Source of the DNA: an uncultured Oscillospiraceae bacterium
GTDB taxonomy: Bacteria > Bacillota > Clostridia > Oscillospirales > Oscillospiraceae
NCBI GenBank assembly: GCA_934591635.1
Contig: CAKTPI010000003.1
Span: 1 to 64,000, forward strand
Length of the DNA: 64,000 nucleotides
Direction of reading: 5' to 3'
Of the stretch, positions 42,617 through 51,133 are shown piece by piece. A model generated the notes under the pieces. That model saw only the letters and a program-made list of their open reading frames with translations. It was not told the origin of the DNA and did not search any database. Every line of letters begins with the position of its first letter. Position 1 is the stretch's first letter. Position numbers and translations under genes: made by a program.

Positions 42617-43891
42617 TTAGAATACTTTCAGATTGCTGAGCAGCGCCTTGTCCGGCCCTGCATAAGCGCCATAGGAAGCTTCGTTGGAAGAAAAGCGAAT
42701 GGTACGCAAAACTTCAGCAAGGGAACCGGAAACAGAAATACCGGTAACGGGGGTCGTTTTTTCTCCATCATAGTAATAGGCAAGTCGGATTTCGCCGCCA
42801 ATGTAATCACTGAAGAAATTCACCTGTAACCCGGACATGGATACAATCTCCAGATACGGGGCCGTTTTCCAATCGGCGTTTTGAAGTGTCCCAGTCGTCA
42901 TGTGGATGCAGGGCAGATCACCGGTGGGCTTTTCCCCCAGGTATTGGCCAAAGCGGTTGTCACCATAGTAGTTTACGGCAACACCGTCTTTTACAATCTG
43001 CATTTCTCCCAAGGTCATTCCATCGCTGTCGAATTTGGCGCTGCGAATATTTCCGGGAATGGCTCCGGCCATGGTCAGGCTGATGGTATCACCAGTGGGG
43101 GATTTTTGAATTTCGTCTCCTTTTTTGAAAACAGTGGCATGTCTATACACGGAAGCGTAGTTCAGGCCGTTCGCAATGCGATTGACCAACGTGGCAATTT
43201 CCTGTTTATTAAGAACAATGTTACATGAAATTTCCTTGTCAGGTTTCACGGCTTCATAACGCGCTTTCACATCGGCCATTTTATCCGCAATTTCCTGATA
43301 GAGCGTTTCCTCATCCCAAGCACTGAAATTGTATTGCTCATATAGCTCTACACTTTCCTTGTCGCCGTTATAGGTCGGAATGGCCTCCACCATGGCATCA
43401 TAGCGAACTTGGCTCTTGTGAAGTCCACGGCTGTTCTGGACGGTTTCGTAGTGCCGATTAATAAAGACCTCTACGGCGTTCAAAGAGCCGTGTTCAATCC
43501 GATTGGCATCGAACACCGTGTTTGCAACCATTGCAGCTAGGGTGTCCGGGCGGAAGTCGGAGAAATTGGATGCAACGGTGTATTCGCCAACCTCATCAGC
43601 GGGCAGCTCATAAGGCTGGTTGCATATCAGCAGGGCCTGCTGGGCGGCCTCTTCAATCAGATCTTTGAGCTGTGCCTCACTGGTGGAGGAATACACCGGA
43701 AAATTGGCAGCACCCAGAAAAGAGTCGTGGGCAACATATACTGTCACAGTAGTATCGCAGTTATTGGTGCAGCGTACTGTTTCCAGGCTGCCCTTTACGA
43801 AAAACATCTCATAGCTCTTTTTTTCGTGAATGTTGATTTTATAATCTGTGACCAGGGAATTTTCCTGGAGCAGTTGCTCTAATTCTTTCAT
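42617..43891 (-). CDS. TldE/PmbA-like subunit of a TldD/E metalloprotease
   Basis: A 424-residue partner of TldD, lacking the HExxxH zinc motif as TldE/PmbA subunits do. The fold is shown by VRYDAMVEAIPTY, a central beta-rich region and the C-terminal FFSDYIGGEIRLAYYYDG and GISVSGSLAEVL. TldD/E heterodimers trim unfolded peptides and mature ribosomally made peptides. It overlaps tldD by four bases (ATGA), so the two are made together. No precursor peptide is evident nearby. Confidence 0.88.
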   Translation of the reverse strand: MKELEQLLQENSLVTDYKINIHEKKSYEMFFVKGSLETVRCTNNCDTTVTVYVAHDSFLGAANFPVYSSTSEAQLKDLIEEAAQQALLICNQPYELPADEVGEYTVASNFSDFRPDTLAAMVANTVFDANRIEHGSLNAVEVFINRHYETVQNSRGLHKSQVRYDAMVEAIPTYNGDKESVELYEQYNFSAWDEETLYQEIADKMADVKARYEAVKPDKEISCNIVLNKQEIATLVNRIANGLNYASVYRHATVFKKGDEIQKSPTGDTISLTMAGAIPGNIRSAKFDSDGMTLGEMQIVKDGVAVNYYGDNRFGQYLGEKPTGDLPCIHMTTGTLQNADWKTAPYLEIVSMSGLQVNFFSDYIGGEIRLAYYYDGEKTTPVTGISVSGSLAEVLRTIRFSSNEASYGAYAGPDKALLSNLKVF

Positions 43892-45291
43892 CCCAGCTTC
43901 ACCCTCGCTTTCAATGCAGGGCCGCCGTCACTGACGCGCACCCATTCTTTGTAGCCCTTCCCGCAGGAACCGGCACCGGAAATTTCAAAGTCGTCAGAAA
44001 TCATGGAAATGGATTTAAGCAGATCCGGTACATAGCCGCTCATCACAACAGGGGAAACGTAATTTTCTGTCAGCTTACCGTCTACAATTTCAATGCCGTA
44101 CTCAGCGACACACTGAATGGCCCAGTTCTTGGGATCCTCCATGCCATTATTGGTCTCAAAGAGCATATAACCGTGCTTAATGGAGGCAATCATCTTTTCC
44201 AGCTTATCGGTTCCCTTTTCAAAAAAAGTATTGGTCATTCTGGAATAAGCCTTTCGGCGGGAGGATTCTCTTCTCCCGTTGCCGGTTGGGGCGGTTCCAA
44301 GCTGTGCGGCAGAGGCAAGGTCTGAAATGCCGGTGACTAAAATGCCATCCTTGATGATCTGTGTATCGCCGGCCAGGACACCGTCGTCATCAAAGAAATA
44401 GGATGCAACACTGAGTGTTGCTGCAGCGCCGTCACGCATGTTGCAGATGGGGGAGGCAACATATTTGCCAACGTATTGTTTTGCCAGGGCTCTGTCTTTT
44501 ACAAACTGATCCATCTCTACGCCATGGCCAAATGCTTCGTGTGCAATCAGACCGGTGATGCTCGGGGCGGTAATTACATCATAAACACCCGGCTCGATGG
44601 GTTTTGCCAAAGCTAAGTGGTGTGCTTTTGCGACCAAGGCGTCCATCTGCGCACGAAGTGCGGTCATTACGTCAGCCATCTGGTCAGAATCAGGGAGTTC
44701 TACAGCCTGGACAGTTTTTCCGTTTTCCTTGTAGACAAGAACCATAAAACCGTTGATCCAGGTATAGTTTTGATCCAGTTCCCGATTATGGGAAACGAAG
44801 AGCTTGGAAGTCTCCATGGAACTGATTCGCACAAATGCATTGAGAATATGCTCATCCTTTGCCTGTAGTTCTTTCTGAACCTCCTGGCAGAAAGACAGAA
44901 TTTGGGCATCTGTATAAGAACTCAGATCTGAAGGGCGGACAAAGGACTTTACCAGCGGAGTATCCTCCAATGCGATGCCTTGGATACAGGGGTGATGCAG
45001 CACCTTGCTTACGGTAAAGGAGCTTTGAATCTCGGATGCAACGGTTTGGACATCCTCATCAATGTCGTCCAGCGAATATTCGAAAAAGCAGCCTCCTTGA
45101 TTCAGCTTGACAACAAAGCCACATTCGGTGCCGAGGCCATTGTTGATATTGCTGGTACTGGCATCCACCTGGATGGATTTGGACTTCGTATCGACACCCA
45201 GAACACTGACATAGTCATATTGTTCTTTCAGAATTTCTACCAATGCTTTTGCACGGTTCCTTCTGGAATTCAGAAATTCAGAAAAAGCCAT
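43888..45291 (-). CDS. tldD: TldD metalloprotease subunit
   Basis: A 467-residue catalytic subunit with the zinc motif HEAFGHGVEMD (HExxxH, about residue 246) and a downstream Cys-rich GAGSCGKGYKEWVRVSDGGP that supplies the third ligand region. Typical tail VVMSGYVPDLLKSI. AAAGGAAGG precedes the ATG at 45289-45291. It is the first gene of a two-gene unit with a promoter at 45424-45451 and a leader of about 130 bases. Confidence 0.92.
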   Translation of the reverse strand: MAFSEFLNSRRNRAKALVEILKEQYDYVSVLGVDTKSKSIQVDASTSNINNGLGTECGFVVKLNQGGCFFEYSLDDIDEDVQTVASEIQSSFTVSKVLHHPCIQGIALEDTPLVKSFVRPSDLSSYTDAQILSFCQEVQKELQAKDEHILNAFVRISSMETSKLFVSHNRELDQNYTWINGFMVLVYKENGKTVQAVELPDSDQMADVMTALRAQMDALVAKAHHLALAKPIEPGVYDVITAPSITGLIAHEAFGHGVEMDQFVKDRALAKQYVGKYVASPICNMRDGAAATLSVASYFFDDDGVLAGDTQIIKDGILVTGISDLASAAQLGTAPTGNGRRESSRRKAYSRMTNTFFEKGTDKLEKMIASIKHGYMLFETNNGMEDPKNWAIQCVAEYGIEIVDGKLTENYVSPVVMSGYVPDLLKSISMISDDFEISGAGSCGKGYKEWVRVSDGGPALKARVKLG

Positions 45292-45311
45292 TTCTAACGC
45301 CTTCCTTTCCT

Positions 45312-45330
45312 CGTGGGATCACCGAGGTAA
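45312..45330 (-). promoter_or_regulatory. Hairpin just upstream of the tldD ribosome-binding site
   Basis: Minus-strand CCTCG and CGAGG arms enclose GTGATCCCA, directly before AAAGGAAGG. It could limit ribosome access. The rest of the leader to 45424 matches no riboswitch class I can recognise. Confidence 0.35.
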
Positions 45331-45423
45331 TACCCATCAAAATTAAACTTTAAGCATGTACATTTTCTCGCCATAATTGGGCCGAGCAGGGGAGAACCAG
45401 TGTAAACCTCCACTCACAGTGAA

Positions 45424-45451
45424 ATTATAGCATCTTTTGATGATATTGCAA
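45424..45451 (-). promoter_or_regulatory. Promoter of tldD-tldE
   Basis: Minus-strand TTGCAA (45451-45446), 16-base spacer, TATAAT (45429-45424). Confidence 0.65.
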
Positions 45452-45479
45452 CAAAACATTTTGTGAAGGAAAGAATGCC

Positions 45480-45512
45480 ACAAAAAACCGGAGCTGTAAC
45501 AGCTCCGGTTTT
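45480..45512. terminator. Terminator of the feo operon
   Basis: AACCGGAGCTGT (45486-45497) pairs with ACAGCTCCGGTT (45499-45510), with A-run before and T-run after, so it acts in both directions. It follows the FeoB-associated peptide gene. Confidence 0.88.
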
Positions 45513-45521
45513 TGCGGAATC

Positions 45522-45695
45522 TTATTTTAGCGTGTGGCAGGAGCCATGCATTGCGCAGTGTGCACAGTTATTGCCGCAGGAGGATTTACCTTGCTTCTTC
45601 TGCTTTATCAAAGAACGAGCAATGAGGATAACCACTGCAAGCAGGACAACACACACTACAATCGTTCCGATGTTATTAGAAATCCATTGCAGCAT
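45522..45695 (-). CDS. FeoB-associated Cys-rich membrane protein
   Basis: A 57-residue peptide, MLQWISNNIGTIVVCVVLLA at the start: one hydrophobic helix (about 9-30), a basic KQKKQGK step and a cysteine-rich tail with the pattern CGNNCAHCAMHGSC. This is the known small partner encoded after feoB in many Firmicutes; the cysteines may handle iron. It begins 27 bases after the FeoB stop on the same strand, with a GGAAAGAAG site upstream, and is too short for usual gene-length cut-offs. Confidence 0.9.
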   Translation of the reverse strand: MLQWISNNIGTIVVCVVLLAVVILIARSLIKQKKQGKSSCGNNCAHCAMHGSCHTLK

Positions 45696-45721
45696 TACGC
45701 TTCACACTTCTTTCCTTGAAG

Positions 45722-48187
45722 TTAAACCTTGGAGAGCTTAGTAGCTTCCTTGTAGGGACGAACCAGCATGTAGACAAGGACAACCAGCACAACAATGGCA
45801 GCAATCAAGCCAATCACATTCAGGTTGCCGGTAAAGGCATTGCCAAACTGGTTGACCATCAAAGCAATGACATAAGCAAAGCCGCACTGATAAGCGATTG
45901 CAAACCAAGTCCACTTGGAATTGTTCATCTCACGCTTGATAGCGCCGATAGCGGCAAAGCAGGGGGCGCACAGCAGGTTGAACACCAAGAAGGAGTAACC
46001 GGTGATGCCGGTAAATGCATTCGCCAGGTTCTGGTAAACAGTACCATCGCCGCCGCCATAGAGGATGCCCAGAGTACCGACAATGTTCTCCTTTGCAATC
46101 AGACCGGTGATAGAAGCAACAGCGGCCTGCCAATTGCCCCAACCCAAGGGCTTGAAGATCCAAGCAATCAGGTTACCGATGTGAGCCAGGATAGAGAACT
46201 CAATCTCGTCCTCGGCCAGCATCCGGAAGGTGCCGTCTGCCCAACCAAAGTAAGTGGTGAACCACACAAAGATAGTGGAGAGCAGAATGATGGTGCCAGC
46301 CTTCTTAATGAAGGACCAACCGCGCTCCCACATGGAACGCAGAACGTTGCCAACAGTGGGCCAGTGATAGGCGGGCAGCTCCATAACGAAGGGAGCAGGA
46401 TCGCCAGAGAACATCTTGGTCTTCTTCAGCATGATGCCGGAGACGATGATTGCGGCCATACCAACGAAATAAGCGGAGGTTGCGACCCAAGCGGAACCGC
46501 CAAAGATTGCGCCTGCAATCATGGAGATAAAGGGAACCTTTGCACCGCAGGGAATAAAGGTGGTGGTCATGATCGTCATACGGCGGTCGCGTTCGTTTTC
46601 AATGGTACGGGAAGCCATAATACCGGGCACGCCACAGCCAGTGCCAATCAGCATGGGGATGAAGGACTTACCGGACAGGCCAAACTTGCGGAAGATACGA
46701 TCCAGAACGAAGGCAATACGGGCCATGTAGCCACAGGCTTCCAGGAATGCCAGCATCAGGAACAGAACCAGCATCTGAGGAACGAAACCGAGAACGGCGC
46801 CAACACCAGCAACAATACCATCCAGAATCAGGCCGGACAGCCAATCGGCAACGTTTGCTTTCTCCAGTAGGTCGCCAATCAGAACAGGGATACCAGGAAC
46901 CCACACGCCGAAGTCAGCAGGATCAGGCTCTGTGCCATAGGCGTCCAGTGCGGCCTGAATTGCTTCATAGTCAGCAGTTTCAGTGGTAACTTCCAGCGTC
47001 TCCTCATCTTCCAGCTCGTAATCGATGGAAGAATCAGCGGGGACAGCAGCACGGAGTGCATCGATTGCTTCAGCAGCGGCCTCTTCACTATAGTCATCGC
47101 TTTCAGCATCCAAGGCCTCAGCCATTGCATCATCGCCATATTCGGCAACCAGTGCATCTATAATTTCGTTGGTGTCGCCATAAGCGTCAGCAGCGTCTTC
47201 ATAATCGCTGGTACCAATGCCCAGCAGATGCCAGCCGTCACCAAACAGACCGTCATTTGCCCAGTCAGTTGCAGGAGCACCGACACCCACCATTGCAACC
47301 CAGTAAACCAGGAACATGACGACAGCAAAGATGGGAAGACCAAGCCAGCGGTTTGTGACAATCCGGTCAATCTTATCGGAAGTGGAGAGCTTGCCGGCAG
47401 AGTGCTTCTTGTAGCAGCGCTTGATCACTTCGCCGATGTACACATAGCGCTCATTGGTGATGATGCTCTCAGCATCGTCGTCCAATTCTTCCTCAGCGGC
47501 CTTGATGTCGGCCTCGATATGTGTCATGACGCTGCTATCTAGATGCATCTGCTCTAGCACCTTGTCATCGCGCTCAAAAATCTTGATGGCGTACCAGCGC
47601 TGCTGCTCTTCCGGCATGTTGTGAACCGCAGCCTCTTCAATGTGAGCAATGGCATGCTCCACAGGGCCGGAGAAGGTGTGCATGGGAACGGTTTTGCCGT
47701 TCTGAGCAGCCTTGATAGCGGCTTCAGCGGCTTCCATGATGCCGTCACCCTTCAGAGCGGAAATCTCCATGACCTTGCAGCCCAAGGCATCAGAGAGCTC
47801 TATGGTATTGATCTTGTCGCCGTTCTTCCGAACCACGTCCATCATGTTAATGGCAACAACAACGGGAATTCCCAGCTCCGTCAGCTGCGTGGTCAGATAC
47901 AGGTTACGCTCCAGGTTGGTGCCATCAATGATGTTCAGAATGGCATTGGGGCGCTCGTTGATCAGGTAATTACGGGCAACAACCTCTTCCAGTGTGTAGG
48001 GGGAGAGAGAGTAGATACCGGGCAGGTCGGTGATTGTCACATCGGTGTGCTTCTTCAGTTTGCCTTCCTTTTTTTCAACTGTGACACCAGGCCAGTTACC
48101 AACGAACTGATTAGAGCCGGTCAGCGCATTGAACAACGTGGTTTTACCACAGTTCGGGTTACCGGCAAGAGCAATTTTAAGCTCCAA
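45722..48187 (-). CDS. feoB: Ferrous iron transport protein B
   Basis: An 821-residue Fe(II) transporter. The N-terminal G domain has G1 GNPNCGKTTLFN, G2 TVEKKEG, G3 DLPG and G4 NMMD, followed by a helical GDI-like spacer and a membrane part with two Gate motifs (e.g. GTGCGVPGIMASRTIENERDR). Between the first and second membrane segments, about residues 321-423, is an insertion of roughly 100 residues in which about a third are Asp/Glu and one is Arg. The start is TTG at 48185-48187 with AGGAGG upstream. A GTTAGC-N4-GCTAAC repeat lies just upstream (48207-48222). Confidence 0.96.
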   Translation of the reverse strand: MELKIALAGNPNCGKTTLFNALTGSNQFVGNWPGVTVEKKEGKLKKHTDVTITDLPGIYSLSPYTLEEVVARNYLINERPNAILNIIDGTNLERNLYLTTQLTELGIPVVVAINMMDVVRKNGDKINTIELSDALGCKVMEISALKGDGIMEAAEAAIKAAQNGKTVPMHTFSGPVEHAIAHIEEAAVHNMPEEQQRWYAIKIFERDDKVLEQMHLDSSVMTHIEADIKAAEEELDDDAESIITNERYVYIGEVIKRCYKKHSAGKLSTSDKIDRIVTNRWLGLPIFAVVMFLVYWVAMVGVGAPATDWANDGLFGDGWHLLGIGTSDYEDAADAYGDTNEIIDALVAEYGDDAMAEALDAESDDYSEEAAAEAIDALRAAVPADSSIDYELEDEETLEVTTETADYEAIQAALDAYGTEPDPADFGVWVPGIPVLIGDLLEKANVADWLSGLILDGIVAGVGAVLGFVPQMLVLFLMLAFLEACGYMARIAFVLDRIFRKFGLSGKSFIPMLIGTGCGVPGIMASRTIENERDRRMTIMTTTFIPCGAKVPFISMIAGAIFGGSAWVATSAYFVGMAAIIVSGIMLKKTKMFSGDPAPFVMELPAYHWPTVGNVLRSMWERGWSFIKKAGTIILLSTIFVWFTTYFGWADGTFRMLAEDEIEFSILAHIGNLIAWIFKPLGWGNWQAAVASITGLIAKENIVGTLGILYGGGDGTVYQNLANAFTGITGYSFLVFNLLCAPCFAAIGAIKREMNNSKWTWFAIAYQCGFAYVIALMVNQFGNAFTGNLNVIGLIAAIVVLVVLVYMLVRPYKEATKLSKV

Positions 48188-48206
48188 AGTAATTCCTCCT
48201 CTTTCT

Positions 48207-48222
48207 GTTAGCTGACGCTAAC
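48207..48222. promoter_or_regulatory. Inverted repeat GTTAGC-TGAC-GCTAAC before feoB
   Basis: Third copy of the repeat seen twice at the operon promoter; here it lies between feoA and feoB, just before the feoB ribosome-binding site. It resembles half-sites of DtxR/IdeR-type iron boxes (TTAG...CTAA). Confidence 0.6.
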
Positions 48223-48268
48223 GATGAACTAAATCAATACGGGGCACCCGCCCCTAGGATAGATGATG

Positions 48269-48490
48269 TTACTCGACTTCAATCATTTCAGCGTCACCCT
48301 TGCGGATGGACAGCTCATAGCCACGGACAGTAATCTCAACCGGATCGCCCAGGGGAGCAACTTTGCGTACATGTACCTGTACGCCCTTGGTCACGCCCAT
48401 GTCCATGATGCGGCGCTTTACGGCACCTTCGCCGTGAATCTTCACGACCTTGACATCCTCGCCGACCTGTACCTGTCGAAGTGTTTTCAT
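48269..48490 (-). CDS. feoA: Ferrous iron transport protein A (second copy)
   Basis: A 73-residue SH3-like FeoA protein: MKTLRQVQVGEDVKVVKIHG, RRIMDMGVTKGVQVHV, and PVEITVRGYELSIRK. It is thought to act on the G domain of FeoB. Two ATGs are possible; the one at 48490 is eight bases after AAAGGAGG, whereas that at 48496 is only two bases away, so 48490 is used. Lies 81 bases before feoB, with a short GGGG/CCCC hairpin and the operator-like repeat between. Confidence 0.95.
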   Translation of the reverse strand: MKTLRQVQVGEDVKVVKIHGEGAVKRRIMDMGVTKGVQVHVRKVAPLGDPVEITVRGYELSIRKGDAEMIEVE

Positions 48491-48521
48491 TCTCATTTCC
48501 TCCTTTTATTTCGGCAGAAAA

Positions 48522-48734
48522 TCAAACCATGATTTTCTGCGCCATTTCCTTGCTGATCGCAACCCGGGACTCTTTCACCTTTACAATCAGGTTGCCCCCA
48601 ATGGTGCTCACCACGGACACGCCCGTCCCGACGACGAAGCCCAAATTCTCCAGATGCTTCTTGACCTCCGGGCTGCCTCCAATCTTTCTGACCACACACT
48701 CTGCGCCAGAGTCTGCAAAAGTAAGCGGCATCAT
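48522..48734 (-). CDS. feoA: Ferrous iron transport protein A (first copy)
   Basis: A 70-residue FeoA-domain protein (MMPLTFADSGAECVVRKIGG, then KHLENLGFVVGTGVSVVS and GNLIVKVKESRVAISKEMAQ). It is the first gene of the operon; AAGGTGG precedes the ATG by five bases. Two separate FeoA-type subunits ahead of feoB occur in several Clostridia and may have distinct roles. Confidence 0.94.
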   Translation of the reverse strand: MMPLTFADSGAECVVRKIGGSPEVKKHLENLGFVVGTGVSVVSTIGGNLIVKVKESRVAISKEMAQKIMV

Positions 48735-48762
48735 CTATTCCACCTTCTTTTTCTTTGGGATA

Positions 48763-48778
48763 ATTAGCAAACGCTAAC
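48763..48778. promoter_or_regulatory. Inverted repeat ATTAGC-AAAC-GCTAAC (feo operator copy 2)
   Basis: Nearly symmetric copy of the repeat, 17 bases downstream of copy 1 and within the transcribed leader of the feo operon. Confidence 0.6.
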
Positions 48779-48794
48779 TTTTGAATTCTTAAAA

Positions 48795-48812
48795 GGTTAG
48801 CTCTCGCTAACC
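48795..48812. promoter_or_regulatory. Perfect inverted repeat GGTTAGC-TCTC-GCTAACC (feo operator copy 1)
   Basis: Lies directly downstream of the -10 box of the feo promoter, over the expected transcription start, where a bound repressor would block initiation. Similarity to TTAG/CTAA half-sites of DtxR-family iron boxes suggests an iron-responsive repressor; none is encoded in this window. Confidence 0.7.
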
Positions 48813-48818
48813 ACCGGT

Positions 48819-48847
48819 AATATACCACGCAATTTTTCTGTTGTCAA
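48819..48847 (-). promoter_or_regulatory. Promoter of the feo operon
   Basis: Minus-strand TTGACA (48847-48842), 17 bases, TATATT (48824-48819), a near-consensus promoter. The rest of the gap to 49061 has no gene. Confidence 0.85.
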
Positions 48848-49061
48848 GATTGCCTTTAAATTTTTTTAAGTTTTGAGCCAGATGCCTAAAATCTGCGCAA
48901 TCAGGCAAGAATTGACTTGTAATGTTTGACGATAGTGTGAACATTAGAGTTACCCTTCGGCATATGCCAACGAATTTGTATAGCAGCTTTCTCCAAAAAG
49001 CAACGGCCGGTTTATTGTATTTTCCTTCGGAAGAAAGTATGATTAAGAGGAGGTGATTCAA

Positions 49062-49733
49062 TTGATTTTCTCTGAGAAATTACAGATTCTTCGAAAGAAC
49101 AGGGGCCTGACCCAGGAGGCGCTTGCCCAACAGCTGTCCGTTTCCCGGCAGGCAGTGGCAAAATGGGAAGCAGGGCAGGTATTTCCCGATATTTCCAACT
49201 TGATCGAAATCAGTACACTTTTTCATGTCACTGTGGATTATCTGGTGCGGGATCAGAGTTGTTCGCTGAATGTAAATCCGGCAATGTCTCCGGATTTGCA
49301 GCAGCTAATCGCATTTCGGTTAGAAGCCAATGTTAATACGTATGCCGGTTTTATGAATGAAACGGCATCAACAAGGCTTGACTCTCACGATTTTTCCTAT
49401 GCAAGTGGTGATTACATTTATCATGATACCTATGTTGGCGGAGAGAAGTTTGCGGGTCAGGAGGCGATCTGGCATCGAGGGGAAGCGGTTTATGCGATGA
49501 ATTATCTGGGAAGAATCCTTGGGCAGCAATTCAGCGGGGATTTCCTGAAGGAGGCGCTGCGGCATGCGGATTTCCAAATGCCATATCGGGGGCCGGAATA
49601 TTACCAGTCTGGTGAATATCGGTATAAGTGTAATGTAACGGGCAATTTTGATTGGTTTCAGGGCTTTGAAGAGATTTCTTGCGGTGGCGAAAAAGTCTAT
49701 GAGTGCTTCTTCCATGGCGGCAAAATGAAATAA
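49062..49733 (+). CDS. XRE family regulator with DUF5680 domain
   Basis: A 223-residue protein with an N-terminal XRE helix-turn-helix (KLQILRKNRGLTQEALAQQL, SVSRQAVAKWEAGQVFPDI; residues 4-58) and a C-terminal DUF5680 domain (about 105-223, DFSYASGDYIYHDTYVGGEKF, GQEAIWHRGEAVYAMNY). The start is TTG at 49062, six bases after AGGAGGTG; a GTG at 49053 lies inside that site. Divergent from the feo operon; whether it regulates feo is unknown, and XRE proteins are not typical iron sensors. Confidence 0.87.
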   Translation: MIFSEKLQILRKNRGLTQEALAQQLSVSRQAVAKWEAGQVFPDISNLIEISTLFHVTVDYLVRDQSCSLNVNPAMSPDLQQLIAFRLEANVNTYAGFMNETASTRLDSHDFSYASGDYIYHDTYVGGEKFAGQEAIWHRGEAVYAMNYLGRILGQQFSGDFLKEALRHADFQMPYRGPEYYQSGEYRYKCNVTGNFDWFQGFEEISCGGEKVYECFFHGGKMK

Positions 49734-49736
49734 AAA

Positions 49737-49764
49737 CGGGCACTGCAATGCATGCAGTGCCCTT
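49737..49764. terminator. Bidirectional terminator
   Basis: GGGCACTGCA (49738-49747) pairs with TGCAGTGCCC (49753-49762), preceded by an A-run, between the convergent XRE and asnA genes. Confidence 0.75.
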
Positions 49765-49768
49765 CGCT

Positions 49769-50776
49769 TTACAGCAGGGGAATTCCGGCTTTTTCACAGG
49801 CCTCCACGGTGGCAGAATCCCACACACTGGATTGTACTTCACCAATATGCGCACAGCCCAGAAGGAGCATGGACAGTCGGGACTGTCCGATACCGCCGCC
49901 GATAGTCAGGGGCAATTCATCAGCCAGAAGCATTTTGTGGAAGGGAAGTTCCCGCCTGCTTTCACAGCCGGAAAGCTTTAATTGCCGATCCAGGGATTCG
50001 GCATCCACGCGGATGCCCATGGAGGAGATTTCCAAGGCCCTGTCCAGTACTTCGTCCCAGAAGAAGATGTCACAGTTCAGCGCCCAGTCGTCATAGTCCG
50101 GGGCCCGACCATCGTGGGGTTTGCCGGAACGGAGTTTGCCGCCAATCTGCATGATGCAGGCAGTTTGGTGCTCTCTTACATATGCCTTTTCTCGTTGCGA
50201 CGGGATCATATCCGGGTATAGATCCTCCAACTCCTGCGAAGTAATGAAAGAAACCTCCGGGGATAATGCGGTATGAAGCTGCGGATACCGGACATGCAGT
50301 CGGTCGTTGGTGTTACAGATGGCTCGGACGATAGACTTGACAATCAACTTTAAAAAATCCAGATTCCGATTCTCACGGGTAATAATCTTTTCCCAGTCCC
50401 ACTGGTCAACGTAGATAGAGTGGATATTATCAAGCTCCTCGTCCCGTCGAATGGCGTTCATATCCGTGTATAAGCCGTTGCCTACCGTAAAGTGATAGCG
50501 CTTCAGTGCAAGCCGTTTCCATTTCGCAAGGGAATGCACCACTTGCGCATCTGCGCCGACCGCGGGAATATCAAAACTGACAGGCCGTTCGTAACCGTTC
50601 AGGTTATCATTCAGGCCGGAATCCTCCGTGACAAACAAAGGTGCGGAAACCCGTTTGAGATTAAGCGCAGAGGAAAATTCATCCTGAAAGGTCGCTTTAA
50701 TGTAAGCAATGGCACGCTGTGTGTCGTATGCGTCCAAAACAGGGGTATAGTGCTTGGGAATATAGATCTTATTCAT
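49769..50776 (-). CDS. asnA: Aspartate-ammonia ligase (asparagine synthetase A)
   Basis: A 335-residue class II aminoacyl-tRNA-synthetase-like enzyme making asparagine from aspartate, ammonia and ATP. Family features: KRVSAPLFVTEDSGLNDNLNG, SLAKWKRLALKRY, SIYVDQWDWEKII, and the C-terminal motif 3 GGGIGQSRLSMLLL. The ATG at 50774-50776 has AAAGGGTGA upstream; an open extension to 50821 does not. Single gene with a promoter at 50833-50861 and a short hairpin in its leader. No T-box is seen. Confidence 0.96.
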   Translation of the reverse strand: MNKIYIPKHYTPVLDAYDTQRAIAYIKATFQDEFSSALNLKRVSAPLFVTEDSGLNDNLNGYERPVSFDIPAVGADAQVVHSLAKWKRLALKRYHFTVGNGLYTDMNAIRRDEELDNIHSIYVDQWDWEKIITRENRNLDFLKLIVKSIVRAICNTNDRLHVRYPQLHTALSPEVSFITSQELEDLYPDMIPSQREKAYVREHQTACIMQIGGKLRSGKPHDGRAPDYDDWALNCDIFFWDEVLDRALEISSMGIRVDAESLDRQLKLSGCESRRELPFHKMLLADELPLTIGGGIGQSRLSMLLLGCAHIGEVQSSVWDSATVEACEKAGIPLL

Positions 50777-50832
50777 ATTGATGTCACCCTTTCGCGGGGG
50801 AATGGACTCCCGCCTTTGCAAGATTCTCCTTT

Positions 50833-50861
50833 ATTCTATTCATTTTGCCGATTAAAATCAA
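50833..50861 (-). promoter_or_regulatory. Promoter of asnA
   Basis: Minus-strand TTGATT (50861-50856), 17 bases, TAGAAT (50838-50833). The plus-strand stretch 50862-51120 holds no convincing gene. Confidence 0.65.
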
Positions 50862-51023
50862 GGATTTTTTTTACTCCTCAAGGGATGGACAGGGACTTTT
50901 ATTTCCTGGGAAATGGAAAAGATTGTATTTAGATGCAGTTATGTTACAAAAATGATGCATATAGCTTGTAGCATGCGGGGTGTAGAGGAATTTGCATGGC
51001 CATTGAAGCGATTCCTGGTGTTC

Positions 51024-51039
51024 TCAAAAAATTTTTTGA
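51024..51039. repeat. Perfect 16-bp A/T palindrome
   Basis: TCAAAAAATTTTTTGA, 95 bases upstream of the orphan small gene. It could be a protein site or bent DNA; A/T-rich palindromes also arise by chance. Confidence 0.4.
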
Positions 51040-51133
51040 AATTGTGTGACGAACTTGCTTTAAAATCCGTCTATATGGGTGTAAGGCAGTTCGCCTCAAT
51101 GATTCGACTCTATCAATAAGGAGGAACAGAATA

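Noticed and set aside
49015..49043. TTGTAT-17-TATGAT as promoter of the XRE gene
   Set aside because: Transcription would begin inside the ribosome-binding site (49048-49055), so the real promoter is probably further upstream.
50777..50832. A T-box or other riboswitch in the asnA leader
   Set aside because: The leader is only about 50 bases, contains one short GCGGG/CCCGC hairpin and no T-box sequence.
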